Below are positions 1 to 11,600 of a DNA stretch of 64,000 nt, piece after piece. The position numbers and the translations under genes were made by a program. The stretch is from the NCBI GenBank assembly GCA_947561585.1, contig CANNZV010000125.1, positions 1 through 64,000 of the forward strand, written 5' to 3'. How positions within the stretch are numbered: the first letter of the stretch is position 1; every line of letters starts with the position of its first letter. Under the pieces are notes generated by a model, which saw only the letters and a program-made list of their open reading frames with translations, did not search any database and was not told the DNA's origin. This DNA is from Caprella mutica. Lineage: Eukaryota; Arthropoda; Malacostraca; Amphipoda; Caprellidae.

Positions 1-6
1 CACATT

Positions 7-345
7 CGATCTGAGCTTCTTCTTATTCAATGTTCTGTGCTGGTGACCACAGAACATTGAATCCAGACTGGAAAACATAAATTCTAACAGAGTTACTCCT
101 AACTTAATGCATTCCCATTAGTGATGTTTATCATCACAACAAGCCCAATTGTGAAGCATAAATGACTTATTTTACATTAGTTTTCACTGCGGAGTTGAAA
201 TTTATAAAATAATTTACTGATTTCTGCATTTTTTATGGTTAAAATGAGTAATTTTTATTCATTCTAAATTCCTAACAGAGTTACTAGTCAATCTGAAATG
301 AGTTTTTATTCCACTCTGGCATTGAATAAGAAGAAGCTCAGATCG
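7..345. repeat. Terminal inverted-repeat element carrying a nested MITE
   Basis: A 26-bp perfect inverted repeat pairs positions 7-32 with 320-345. Inside the left arm a second hairpin has 15-bp arms at 25-39 and 48-62. The interior is a separate MITE (63-319). Sequence resembling the left arm recurs at about 707-740, so this is a dispersed family. No coding capacity is seen. The superfamily cannot be assigned. Confidence 0.6.
63..319. mobile_element. MITE, CCAGACTGG/CCACTCTGG ends, 8-bp TSD CATTGAAT
   Basis: The element starts CCAGACTGGAAAAC and ends TTCCACTCTGG. The same 8 bp, CATTGAAT, lie directly on both sides (55-62 and 320-327). The duplication falls exactly in the inverted repeat of the host element, so this MITE landed in it. 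It belongs to the sub-family seen again at 19683-19836 and 45383-45806. It is 257 bp with no coding capacity. The 8-bp duplication fits hAT-type transposition, which is an inference. Confidence 0.8.
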
Positions 346-794
346 AACGTGTACACATGGTGTACACAGTCGTAAAATTTCAACCAATCACGTCCATTGA
401 TCGCTGATGTCACTATAAACACTCTCTCGAAAATAGTTTGAGCGTGCATTCTACCTCAGCTCATTATCTTTGCTGGGAGTCATATCTTCCTACCAAATTA
501 TGTACACAATTCTATAGCCCAGCTACTAAGCAATAATAAACTAATCTTCTTTGCAACAAACACAAATTGACACCATTTCGGTTGTAATACGCATTCAAAA
601 TACGAACTCAAACAGAACTGGTGAAACGAAGCCTCTGATTGGCTGAGTGGCTCTAGTTTAAGTGACGTCACTGTAAACGGCACTCAAGAGTAATATAATG
701 GGATCTACACTTCTTCTTCTATTCAATGTTCTGTGCAGTGTGCTGGTGACTGTCTGGATTGGTGATCAGGGGCATCATCAGTGATTCAGCCATC
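346..794. other. Non-coding stretch with repeat remnants
   Basis: A small palindrome, GTGTACACATGGTGTACAC, lies near 349-367. The segment near 625-645 contains a CCAAT-type motif in reverse that resembles the short repeats at 18.3 kb. Positions 707-740 repeat the left end of the 7-345 element. Open frames here are short and show no protein-like composition; I see no gene. Confidence 0.4.
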
Positions 795-802
795 AGGCAA
801 GG

Positions 803-1038
803 CCAGTCTGTATTTCGTGGTAAATTCCATCAACATGTCTGTGGAATTTTTTCCCTTTGAATATAATATTCTGGCAAAGTCGGTGGATTTTTAGCTATTT
901 ATTTCTATGTTACCATTAATTTTCGGTGGAAAATGGGTAATATGTTGGTGGATCTGCCAAATTACTGGAAATTTATGGTGGATTTTTTTTAGCTTTTTTA
1001 AAAAGTCATTGGAATTTTGTGCACCAAATACAGACTGG
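803..1038. mobile_element. MITE family A (CCAGTCTGTATTT ends), TSD AGGCAAGG
   Basis: This 236-bp element starts CCAGTCTGTATTT and ends AAATACAGACTGG. AGGCAAGG stands on both sides (795-802 and 1039-1046). A copy of exactly the same length lies at 20733-20968 with its own different 8-bp duplication. Further copies or fragments are near 16815-17022, 44950-45172 and 45834-46016. Short open frames through it are chance products. Confidence 0.88.
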
Positions 1039-1486
1039 AGGCAAGGCAGCCTGGCAGGAGGGAAGGCCGATTGCACAACAAAAACCTAGAGACCGTTAGA
1101 GAGGAAAGAATTGAAAGAATAATTAGGTACCTATATCTAATTTCTAATTTTCTATCTGTATTTGGTGCACTGAAATTTTACTCTGTTAATTCATCCGAAG
1201 GACCAAAAATTTGGAAAAAACCTTGCAAACCAAACATTTTCTGATTCTCATTGAATTTGGCTGGTCCTTCATTTTCAACATTTTTCCTTCCCTAAATAAA
1301 TGCTATTATTGGAGCAAGTTAAGATAATGGACCCAGTAAAGTTAACGAACCAGAAATGAAGCTGGTATAGACTGTGCCGTATAGTTAGTCTATTAGATAA
1401 CGGACCAGAAATTAAGATAGTAAAGATAACGGACCAGAAATTAAGCTAGTAAAGATAACGGACCAAAAATTAAGCTAGTAAAGTTA

Positions 1487-1559
1487 CCAGTCTGCAGAAA
1501 ATTCAATCAAAAACTCCCGCAGAGTGTCTTGGAAAAATGTTCCATATTCTGCAGACTGG
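1487..1559. mobile_element. 73-bp mini MITE family B (CCAGTCTGCAG ends), TSD TAAAGTTA
   Basis: The element starts CCAGTCTGCAGAAA and ends TTCTGCAGACTGG. TAAAGTTA precedes it (1479-1486) and follows it (1560-1567). Removing it restores the sub-repeat pattern of the host 'GGAGCAAG' element. At 73 bp it is little more than two ends, yet it carries a perfect duplication. Confidence 0.88.
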
Positions 1560-1666
1560 TAAAGTTAACGAACCAGAAAACATTTTCTTAGTTTTAAAAA
1601 TATTTGCTTTAGTATTTTATAAATATAGAACCTTATAAATGATAATATTAATGATTATACATTAAT

Positions 1667-2545
1667 TACCTTCGCAATCTTGCGGAAGGTTACCTATTTT
1701 TTCATTGGAATTTATTTATCATCTTGTTATTCACTTAACTGAAAAAGTGTTCAACCAAATTGCCTGAAATTTGATGAAACGATTGGTCCATGTCCAGTGA
1801 CCTGCTGCTAGTCTTTTAGGAATGACCCGGTCAAAGGTCAAGGTTATTTATAACTCAAAAAGTATCGAACTATATTGCATGCCACCACGTCTGAAAAGTA
1901 CAGCAGGATTTGTGGATTAATCCTGCACCCAATTCCTATGTTTCCATGTTATTTGCTGCGCCCAAATCCCAATTTCTGTAAAAAATGATTAAAAATCTAA
2001 ATCCTGTGTCTATGGAGACATTCTTTTCAGACTGGCTTGCCACTCTGAAAAGTACAGCAGGATTTGTGGATTAATCCTGTGCCCAAATCCTATTTAATTC
2101 CTATGTTCCCATGTTATTTTCTGTGCCCAAATTCTAATTTCTGTAAAAAAATCCTGGGTCTGAGATGACCTTCTTTTCAGACTGGATTGCATGAAACTTG
2201 GTGGAATGATTGGTCGATATGCAGGAACCATTTTGATAGATTTTGGGAGTGATCTGGTCAAAGATCAAGGTCAAGGCCATTTGTAACTCATCAAGTACCC
2301 AACCAAATTGTCTGAAATTTGAAGGTACAATTGTTCTATGACCAGGAACGATCTGGTAGAATTTTGGAAGCGATCTGGTCAAAGGTCAAGGTCATTTATA
2401 ACTCAAAAAGTATTGTACCATATTGCAATTTGCATGAAACTGTGTGGTACAATTGGTTATTATCCAGTTACCAGTTTCCTTAATTTTGGGAGAGAACGAG
2501 TCAAAGCGGAGGCGAAGATATGCACTCAACCGAGTGTACATAATC
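1667..2545. mobile_element. Inserted repeat with CTTCGCAATCTTGCGG and CGGAGGCGAAGATATGCACT ends
   Basis: The empty site is visible in the second 'GGAGCAAG' copy near 24000-24010, where flanks that are split here are continuous. Inside are several copies of a phrase like GGTCAAGGTCATTTATAACT, and the right end reads GCGGAGGCGAAGATATGCAC followed by TCAACCGAGTG. From memory, similar 'GGCGGAGG..TGC.CTC..GAGTG' ends occur in non-coding repeats of many animal genomes. Flanks TACATTAAT and TACATAATC may be a decayed duplication. It contains the family D insertion at 1882-2185. Confidence 0.6.
1882..2185. mobile_element. MITE family D tandem dimer, TSD ATTGCATG
   Basis: Two head-to-tail copies of a roughly 150-bp unit (TCTGAAAAGTACAGCAGG...TTCTTTTCAGACTGG) lie between one pair of 8-bp duplications, ATTGCATG (1874-1881 and 2186-2193). 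The left end is degenerate (CCACCACGTCTG). A related single copy is at 19913-20237. A dimer inside one duplication implies either insertion as a dimer or internal duplication after insertion. Confidence 0.78.
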
Positions 2546-2834
2546 TTTTTGCATATTTTATTAATTGAAAGAATTGATATAAATGTGATCCATTTTGTCT
2601 TTGAAGTTGTGAAGAACATGTTATATAAAAATGGAAAAGACTTCTGCTTAAATCTTTTAATGTGGTATTTACGATTCCAAAAATATATTCTCATTCCAAT
2701 TATTGGTCAAATATTTAATAATTTTAATAAAAGGTAACGGACCAGAATCGAAGCTAGTAAACATAACGGACCAGAATTTAACCTAGTAAAGATAACGGAC
2801 TGTGGTCCTTTATCTTTGCTTGCTCCCTAATATT

Positions 2835-4102
2835 ATATACCTAAATAGCTTAAGAGTCCTTTGACATTGCAATTTGCAACTTTGCAAGAACATTTATTTT
2901 AAAGAGAAGAAAAGTTATTTAAATATACAAATTGCACAATATGTCAGACTTCAGTCTTCCAAAACTGTTAAAGTATTCACCAATAAATTTTCGAAAAATG
3001 TTAGATAAGTGTTGAACTGTTTGGGCTTATCATCCACTTATGCCGGTGACCATTTTTATTTTTTTCATGTTTCAAAGTGATTCAGAAGATTGTTCTTGAT
3101 ATGATGAGTGACTCGAGTGCTGAGTATATTTTTTTGATTTGGAAGTTCTCTTGATTCTCCTACCTTCTTCATTGCTCACAATATTTAGATTCTGCAGGTT
3201 AATTTGCTTTAAGCTAAGTTTACTAAGTAAATGGTTGAATCAAAATGGAGCCTATTATAATTGGATATTCCTTCTTTTTGTCATTTGAGATAGATCTTAT
3301 TTACATGTGTGATAGATTAAATGATATGTTGATACCACCATATTTTATTATCTCATTCTCATGAAGAATCATTCTATACAACAACCTGTATGGCTAATAA
3401 CTTTATCATTTTTACATTAGTTTATCTGCTTTATCACTATATTTGGATTGACCATCTGTTAAACCTCATAACATGAATAAGGCATTACTGTAATGACAGA
3501 TATTAGAGAAATTATGAATATTTTCATACAACTTCAGGAGTAATGGCAAGAACATAATTAGTTACAAATTTACACATCTATCATTGAAATATATGGATCA
3601 TGGTTCAATTGTTGAGCCCCTTTCATTTAGTCTCACCCCAATTTTTACTTTTCAATTAAAATTAATGAATTCAGCTTTGCTTCCTAATAATTTACCTAGG
3701 CAAACTGTTGTAGGTAATTTCACTAATTTTTCTTGGTTAAATTATTGGGAATATAGGAATTTGATAGATCTTTATCTCAGAGTATTAGAAAAAATGTTTT
3801 ATGTTACAGAGGAATGCAGCAGAGTGATCTCAATCTGACTGACTAATCATATAGACACATTCACCTTAAATCTCCCATTAAGCAGCTACAATGCAACATG
3901 GAATATATTTTATCAGTAAAGGGTAGAGGCTACAGAAACTGACTCTAACAATATGAACTACAAACTGAAAATGTTTTTCTGTTATTTTAATGAAATTAAT
4001 TATTGACTAGCTATTTTGCTATATTTTATAAGATGTACAGTTATTATTACAGATTTAATGAATTGTAAGAGAGAAGCTATATTTTAGATTTTCACCTTTA
4101 CC
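2835..4102. other. Upstream region of the LysM gene, no other gene seen
   Basis: AT-rich sequence with no recognisable repeat ends or convincing coding exon. It should contain the promoter and any 5' untranslated exon of the gene starting at 4103. I see no confident TATA element or transcription start. An open frame at 3584-3838 has low-complexity, non-conserved-looking composition and I do not call it. Confidence 0.4.
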
Positions 4103-5003
4103 ATGTCAAAATTGATTTTCAAAAACAAGTAAGTTGAAATATTAGAATCTCGCATGAAGCTAATTGGTAAGAAAAACAGAAATCATTGAAATGTCTTTTT
4201 ATTTTACAGAAATCAAGATTATGAGCCACTTTGTCAAGATGAAATAAAAGAAGACATAGAGCTCACCTCTAACTTTCTCCCTCAGTATGAAGAAGTTGTT
4301 GAGAGGCCTATACAAAATGGAGAAACATTGCGAATTATTGCATTGAACTACAGGATATCAGTAAGTGGCATGACTTTTTCTCTATTAATAAACCTTATAA
4401 TTTTATATTTATTGAATGCAGACTGTATTGTTAACAATAAATCTCTGGTTACAGATATCAGAACTCAAAAGGATCAATAGAATACAGAAAGAATCAGAAT
4501 TTCATGCTCTGAATAATATTAAGATACCTGTGAAGGCTAACTCACAGTTAGGTGAAATTTTGAAAGATGAAGCAAATAATAGGGAAGTAATTGAAAGTGG
4601 ATCAGCATTGGATGGACACTATGGAACTTCTAGCCGCCCTCATCTATCAAGTCTATCTACTACAGAAGAAAGTGATGCAGATAGTTGTGTAGGCTATGTC
4701 AGTATTGAGAAAATTTTAAGGGAGAAGAGCACTCGTAGTGAAGCAAAAAGATTCTTGAGGAACATGCAAAATGATTTGAATAAAATAAAAGAGAAGGTAA
4801 ACAGTGACAAATCTTCACTGACTGAAGCTGCTGCAGCCTTAACTGATCCTCGGTTCGTACCACTGTCTGGAAACAATATGAATGTTGATAATGGTTTGTC
4901 ATGGTGGAGACTGTTCCTTTGTGCCATTTTCTTCCTCTTGCTGCTCCCAATTGCTTACTTGATATACCTGTTTCACTTTGATTCAAGTCATCACTCAACA
5001 TGA
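4103..5003 (+). CDS. LysM-domain, single-pass membrane protein (LYSMD3/4-like), 3 exons
   Basis: Coding exons are 4103-4128, 4210-4360 and 4455-5003; both introns are GT-AG and the joined frame is open for 241 residues. The ATG has an ACC context and begins MSKLIF. Residues about 40-85 form one LysM fold, with NGETLRIIALNY and ELKRINRI matching the family pattern. A Ser/Thr-rich and charged middle with a short helical stretch follows. A hydrophobic anchor occupies about 209-232 (WWRLFLCAIFFLLLLPIAYL), with nine residues after it. This order, a LysM near the N-terminus and an anchor at the C-terminus, is the LYSMD3/4 layout; LYSMD3 in vertebrates is a Golgi/membrane protein proposed to bind chitin. 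Localisation and ligand here are inferred. A likely poly(A) signal, AATAAA, lies at 5722-5727. Confidence 0.9.
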
Positions 5004-5721
5004 GAATTTCTCCATTTTATTTGAAGATCTAGCTGTCCAATTGTTTTGACTACCTGATTTCAAGTTAGAAAAAATGGGGTGTTCAATTTTTTTTATATAG
5101 CTAATTTATATACAATGATTTCATTTCACTTTGCTGCTACATGAAATTATTCATGGTCTTCCACAGTTATTTACAATTTGGTTTTAAAGAGTTTGGTTTT
5201 AATGCAATTGTTCCACCTGTTGATGTTTCTATTAGTGAGATTTAATTAATTTTTGCTAATACTAATTTATTTAGCTTTAAGTTTTCTATTATATTGTCAC
5301 TTCTATTAGGTAATGTTTTTAGTTAATTGCAATTCTGTAAAAAATGTGTTGCTTAACCAATAACTCTTACTTCCCATTTTTTTATTTTTAAATATTGAAG
5401 AAAAGTGCTTGGGTTTGGTAACTAGATTACACTAATCACCAACAGTTCAGTTTACTATTTTAACTATGAAAGCAGTTTAATTACATACTGCAGTAATAAT
5501 AACCAATGCTACTGTATTGAACTAAATTTTAATGTTATTTTAGTCTCATTTTGAATTTCATTTTCATGATTTCATTAACCTAAAAATTGTAGCTGATCAG
5601 CTAATGTTAATCATTAATTAAAACCGTAACGATTGGTAATACTGGATTCTTATCCATCTTACATTAGAATCAAATTGGTCAATGAAATTAGTTGGTGCTC
5701 CACATATGTGCTCATAATGAA

Positions 5722-5727
5722 AATAAA
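5722..5727 (+). promoter_or_regulatory. Candidate poly(A) signal of the LysM gene
   Basis: AATAAA about 720 bp after the stop codon of the LysM gene and before the hAT-like element at 5939. Other AT-rich near matches exist, so the real cleavage site is uncertain. Confidence 0.35.
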
Positions 5728-5938
5728 GCATGGAAAGATTTTTCTACATTTATATTTACATTAATGTACTAGTCTTAAGCTGATTGTGATTTATGATAAT
5801 AATATCTTATTTTATTAATTATTCTCTTCAATGCATAAAATAGCCAGTCTTTTGTTTTGAAATATTTTTTAAAATAATGTGAATAATGATATTTTAAAAA
5901 TAATCTCTTGATCATCCCAGTATTATCAAGTTAGAAAG

Positions 5939-6266
5939 TAGGGATGGGACTAAGTATCTGTATCGGTACTCGGTGTTGGCAATTTTTCTGGTATTGGTAC
6001 TAGGTATCAGCATTTTTTCTGGTATTGGTAGCTACTCGGTATCGATATAGGCAAAAAGTGCCGATACTTTGCCAACACCAATAGTACTTGAAAAAATTAT
6101 AATATAATCTATTATTTATCTATTACAATGAATTTTTTAAATTTAAATTGATGTAACGATGATTTCATATAGATAGGTAATCCTAATTTTCAATTTTTTT
6201 AATCTCATTTAAATAGTCAAAGTATCGGTATCGATATCTGAAGGGTATCGATATCTCCCATCCCTA
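5939..6266. mobile_element. hAT-like MITE with TAGGGATGGG ends, TSD TTAGAAAG
   Basis: The ends are TAGGGATGGGAC and TCCCATCCCTA. TTAGAAAG occurs immediately on both sides (5931-5938 and 6267-6274). The interior is built from GGTATCGGTA-like phrases in both orientations. An 8-bp duplication and TAGGG ends fit hAT. It is 328 bp and has no coding capacity. A larger relative lies at 14792-16338. Confidence 0.85.
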
Positions 6267-6629
6267 TTAGAAAGGAGCAGTAAACTTGTGTAAAATATTG
6301 GCACTTTTAGTGATTTTTTTTTATTAATTAGTTATTTATTTATGAGAATTCATTTGTCTGAAATATAACTAACAACCAGAAAATAATATATATTATTACA
6401 TGAATGTAAGGTAACTGTGAATTCACCGCATCGGCAGGAATGGTCATTTGTCTCAACTAAGTGGAAACTATAACTATACTGGGGCCTAATTATAGAAGTA
6501 ATTAAGATCATGTTTCAATATAGAGTAGCGCCCAGGGGCTCTATCCTGAAGCTGTCTGTGGTGAATGGAAGAGAAGGGGGGTGGCGTCCCTTGGGACGGG
6601 TCTTAGATTTTGTGTTAGGTAGGCTCAAA

Positions 6630-6905
6630 GGCTTCATTTACTATCACCTCTTCATTTTCCTCTTCCATCCGTGAGTGCAGCCACCGGTGCTTGTATCCCG
6701 TTTCGTCACATTCCTTGGTAAGTGACTGCATTCATGGAGTAGCTTTTCTGCATCCATGAGCATTGTCACCGACGGTGGTAAGTGACTTTGTTCATGGAGC
6801 CACTTCTCTTTCTGACTGCTTCTTCTAGTCCCTTGTATTTTATTTCCTTTTGACGTCAGGGATATGGCCTTTGGTTCCGAAGCAGACGATTTAAACCCCT
6901 ATTAA
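6630..6905. repeat. Dispersed repeat family 'TTGGTAAGTGACT', copy 1
   Basis: This segment shares an ordered string of phrases with 59215-59485, 62175-62450 and part of 63890-63975: CCTCTTCATTTTCCTCTTCC, then CTTGGTAAGTGACT, then TCTGCATCCATGAGCAT, CTGCTTCTT, and finally TTGGTTCCGAAGCAGACG. No inverted ends or tail are obvious. The reverse strand reads partly like protein, so it could derive from the 3' end of a retroelement. Identity unknown. Confidence 0.6.
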
Positions 6906-8691
6906 ATTAATTAATCAATATAAAGTATAGTTAATTTAACAAAAAAGTAAACAAGAACGTTGATAAAAACATACGAATAGTGTGAAGGTAGTTTTTATCA
7001 TGTGCATGCGTTCTATCATTTGTGCTAACTGTGCATTTCCTCAGTAAGTGGCTCTGTAATTAGTAATTAATTATATATATTTTTAAATCAGTATTTTAAA
7101 AGTTATATGATAACGTTCTATTATCAAGCAACTAGAGAAAAAATATCAGGTTTAGTTCCTCTTTAATGCCACAGTGTTCTGTTTTTGGTGGTTTTCTTGT
7201 GTGCAGAGTTTATAATCTGTGCATTTATTAATTTAAGCAAATTTTAAACCTTGTTTACTGTGGTTGTATTAACATGTTATAATAATTGGGTAGCACTTTT
7301 GATTTTTTCTTTTTGTTTATTAAGGAAAAATAAGCATGTGCTTGATTACCGAGGAATGAGATTAACCGCTGGAAGAAGCTAGCAGTGTTATCAGAATAAT
7401 GACTATTACTTTACAAATGTTCAGTTGCTACTTTCATTCTTGTCTTTTAAGAAAGTCTTCCTTATAATCAAAATTAACATAAAAATATCTTTATAAAAGT
7501 TAAATTCCATAATCCATTACAGTAGAACAATTGTTCAGCTTGCTATATTTTAACACATGCATCCTTTGTCAGTTAATATATACAGGTAGAAGTCTTGACC
7601 CCTCTATTTTATTAAGGTGGATGAATTTGAATATAATTATACTTGAGAAGCCATGTATTAAACTGAAATGTTATCAATATATTTATAGTTAAGAATATTT
7701 CTTTGATGAAATAAAGTGATTATATTTCTCCAAACGAATATTTTAATAATCTGGCTCCCTACTTTAATAATCTAAATACTATGACGAATATTGGACTTCA
7801 GATATAAGAGAAATTGACAACCTTCTTTTTAATCTAGATTTATTGCATATTCTGACTATGCAGTAGAATCGAATTGCTCTTTGATTTTTATCTTCAGTTC
7901 AGTCCTCATTCCTTGAGAACTGAATCACAAATTTTGCCTAATGGTGGTAAGTGATTTTATTTCTGCCGTTTAAATATTTTCAGTATGGTGTAAACTGTAA
8001 TGCATATTTATATCACTTGCTATTTTAAATACAGGTTAATAGTTTCAATATTTATGTTCATAGGATTTTCTGATTTGCAATTTGTTGATAACAGTGTCCT
8101 TTCGAACCTTCTCATACAGTAATATTCTTTTTGGGTATAGGTTTCTTCATTCCATATCAAGAGTGAAATAATATATTTTCAAATCACCCTACTGTCGAAA
8201 TAACTTGCGATGATCAATCTAAAACTTAATTTTAATGACACGAGCAACATTTCGATAGCTATAAATTACTGTGTTAATAAATTAACATGGTATTCTCAGA
8301 TATGATATCTATATTTATATTGTTGATAATTATAATATATATTTTGAACATGTATTTTTTATTTACCCATTAACTTACAGGGGGTTAAATAAATGATTTC
8401 CAAATACCGCATTTATTAAGAACATAGCACCTTTGAAAAAAATTAGGACTTTCTATACATATTTGTTTTTGACAGATATACCACAAATCAAAATCTTTAT
8501 CCTTATTTCAAATTAAATTATTTTTAGAGCAAACAGATTGTATAATTAATACATTCTGTATATAGAACAATAAAAAAACTCAATTCAAAACTTGAACAAG
8601 CAAGAGACAAATTACTAATTTTATGTAAATAAGAAGAAATTCAACTAGTACAGATTATTAGTTTGATAAGAACATTGAATAAGTCTATGGT
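6906..8691. other. Intergenic and 3'-flanking region between the LysM gene and the minus-strand gene
   Basis: AT-rich DNA without a convincing gene. For the minus-strand gene ending at 8692 the downstream side holds a possible poly(A) signal (TTTATT on the plus strand) at 8411-8416. Nothing else is recognised. Confidence 0.35.
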
Positions 8692-11600
8692 TTAGGGAGG
8701 GAGAATCTTGACATCATCATCAGGCCCAATGTTGATGGAGAGGATACCTGCATCATTCTCTTCTTCAGAAGAAACTATCCTGTTAGCAACTAGTGGTGTG
8801 GATGCGACTAAAGTGGATCTACTTTCTATTAGTTGATTTTCAAAAGATACATCACTAGAACTTGAGGCACTGTGGTCATTTTGTTGAACTATGGTGTCCT
8901 GAGAGGAAGGTACTGAGTTGCCATTAGGACCAACTGCAGGATTGACATCAGTGTGCATAGGGACAGTGACGTTACTAATTTGTGACTGTGCTATATCTAC
9001 ATTGGTGGTCTGATTTGGAATAGTATTGAACCTAGAAATATCATTCACGAACTGGACGTTACTTCTCGGCAGTACAGTTTGGAAAGGTAGAGTGATTTGA
9101 TTAGAGGAGTGGTTACTAACAATAGGGTTCTGTGGGGTGGAGGAGCTAGTGTTGGGGATCTGAGAATAGTTGTGACTGCCATTAGAAAAGTTATTATTTA
9201 CATTGTAAGGCATAGAAGATGGGATATGATAGGGGTTCATAGATTGGTTGAAGTAAGGTTGGGGAGGGTGGAATTGGTTATAATGGCCAGGATAATACAT
9301 TGGGGGTGGTGGGTATTGGTAAAACACACTAGGGTTTGTGTAATTGGTTGAATGATTGCAAGGATTAATTGGCGGCCCCATACAGCAACAATGACTCTGG
9401 TTGCAGCGCTGTACGGGTTGATTTATAGGGAAGGTTGCTGCTTGGTTGGGATGATTCAGAGGCAAGGTTGCTGCTTGGTTGGGATGATTCAGAGGCAAGG
9501 TTGCTGCTTGGTTGGGATGATTCAGAGGCAAGGTTGCTGCTTGGTTGGGATGATTCAGAGGCAAGGTTGCTGCTTGGTTGGGATGATTCAGAGGCAAGGT
9601 TGCTGCTTGGTTGGGATGATTCAGAGGCAAGGTTGCTGCTTGGTTGGGATGATTCAGAGGCAAGGTTGCTGCTTGGTTGGGATGATTCAGAGGCAAGGTT
9701 GCAGATTGGTTGGGGTGATTCAGAGGCAAGGTTGCAGATTGGTTGGGGTGATTCAGAGGCAAGGTTGCAGATTGGTTGGGGTGATTCAGAGGCAAGGTTG
9801 CAGATTGGTTGGGGTGATTCAGAGGCAAGGTTGCAGATTGGTTGGGATGAATACTTGATTGATTAGAGGCAACAAAAGGAATATTTGTGTTGGCTAGATT
9901 ATCTTTGTGTTTCTTAGAAGTTGGCCTAACTTTCACAGTAATGTCATTGACAAATCCAGAAGTTAGGGAATCTATTTTAACAATAGCATATCCCTTTGGT
10001 AACACGAAATCAAATCCTTCAACTAGTTTGCGGTTGCTGGATGGTTTGCATATCAAACTGTTAGAATGTAAAGTCAATTCAGTTTCATTAGGAATTGTAT
10101 TCCGTGTTGCTATATCATCTGTAACTGTGTTCTTAGGTTGACCAGTCTGCAATTTATTGTGTTTTACGGGCATTTTTATTGGTTCTAAAAATGTTTTTTG
10201 TTTTTCACAATCAGGTGGCAAGACTACTTTGCTATCACCTGGAGTGGGAGAACTATCCATCTTACACTCTGTTTGATATTCTTCGTCTATTGCCCTCTGA
10301 TAATCTACAGACTCCGTTTCACTTGCACTTTTCTTGTGCTCCTCTCTGATTTTTTTGAGTGATAGTAGGGCTTCATCTTCAGAGATAACCATCTTGCGTT
10401 TAACTCCACATTTTGGACTTTTGAGGCTACCTTGTGAAAATTTTCGTCTAGTTTGACGTTTCCTCTGAGTCATTTTCAATTTTTCAACATCACAGACTGG
10501 TAGTAATTGAACAGAGACATCGTTAGGTCTTGAAAGGTCACTCGCATTACTAGTACCAACTTCTTTTATGGAACAACTTCTGGTGATGCGAGCAGGTCTT
10601 CTCTTTTTCGTGGTGACAGTATTATGATTTGGTGAATTGGACTCTTCCAAATCAAAATTAGTTTTATCAGTTGAAGTTGATTCACTTGATGTATGAGCTG
10701 CTATTGAATCTATTTCGTCAACCATTGGCTTTTTTTGAGTTGACTCGTTCAAATCTTTGGCACTAATTAGTATATTTGATGGTGTACAATTATTCAGGGA
10801 TTCCATAGCTTGAGTCAGTTTTTCCTCAATAACACTATTTTGAACTTCATACGGAAGACTGTTACAGTTTGTTAATTCTGATTCCTTTTTTCCCTGCGTA
10901 TTACTACTAGAAGTGGAGTTAGAAGGTGAAGGCAGTTCGTTTGATTCGCCAATGGTGACTTTAGAAATTTCACAACGATCAGAATTAAATGGTGTGTCAT
11001 CTGTCACAGAATTATCATTAGCACTGGTAGAACATTCATCGTTCGTTTTTTCCTGAGCTATCTCTTTTTTAATACTGATCTGTGAAATGTAATCTAACTC
11101 AGTCTTATTTGAGTCATTACTATCTATAGATGCATTTTGCTTGGAGGCTTCTTTCACAGGATGATTTGAAATGTGAGACTTAAATGTTGTAATATGATCT
11201 ATTTTGGTAAGCTTCACTTTTAAATTACTCAACGGAATTGGCCTTTTGTAAGACTGTTCTTGAACTGGAAGATTGTCCTCACAGATTTTATGATCTTCTG
11301 AATTTCTTAAACGAACATTGTAATTTTCTTTGATCGGAGATTCACCTTCAGAATATCTTTGAAAAGAGTTCACTGGTCTTCTTCCACGTTTGCTTCTTGA
11401 GCACATCATATTAAAGATGTCATCGGTAGTTTTATGCACGTTTGATACTTTGGGTTTAAGTTGCTGGGACGAAGATTTATCACTGCCAGATTCTGATGTA
11501 AATGCAGAATTTTTACTATTAAACAGACTGGTATTAGAAGAAGAATCGACGTGATTCTTGATGTCAGTAGGAAGAGGACTACTCAACTCTTTCACTGGTT

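Larger units (their letters stand above)
1306..2834. mobile_element. 'GGAGCAAG' repeat element, copy 1, with nested insertions
   Basis: The ends form imperfect inverted repeats, ATTATTGGAGCAAG on the left and CTTGCTCCCTAATATT on the right. Both margins carry several roughly 30-bp sub-repeats containing AACGGACCAGAA. A second copy lies at 23734-25834, and the two share internal sequence (about 1577-1666 and 2550-2730 here). Comparing the copies shows that 1487-1559 and about 1667-2545 are later insertions. No coding region is seen, so it appears non-autonomous; the superfamily is unknown. Confidence 0.7.

Noticed and set aside
498..1244. Short frames (61-75 residues) on both strands
   Set aside because: They lie in repeats and MITE A; composition follows the AT-rich DNA and no domain is visible.
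2134..2737. Overlapping frames of 76-100 residues
   Set aside because: They cross insertion boundaries of nested repeats and so cannot be one gene.
9352..9866. Plus-strand open frames of 143 and 168 residues with strong internal repeats
   Set aside because: They are the reverse strand of the 33-bp coding minisatellite of the minus-strand gene; the spliced gene explains the region.
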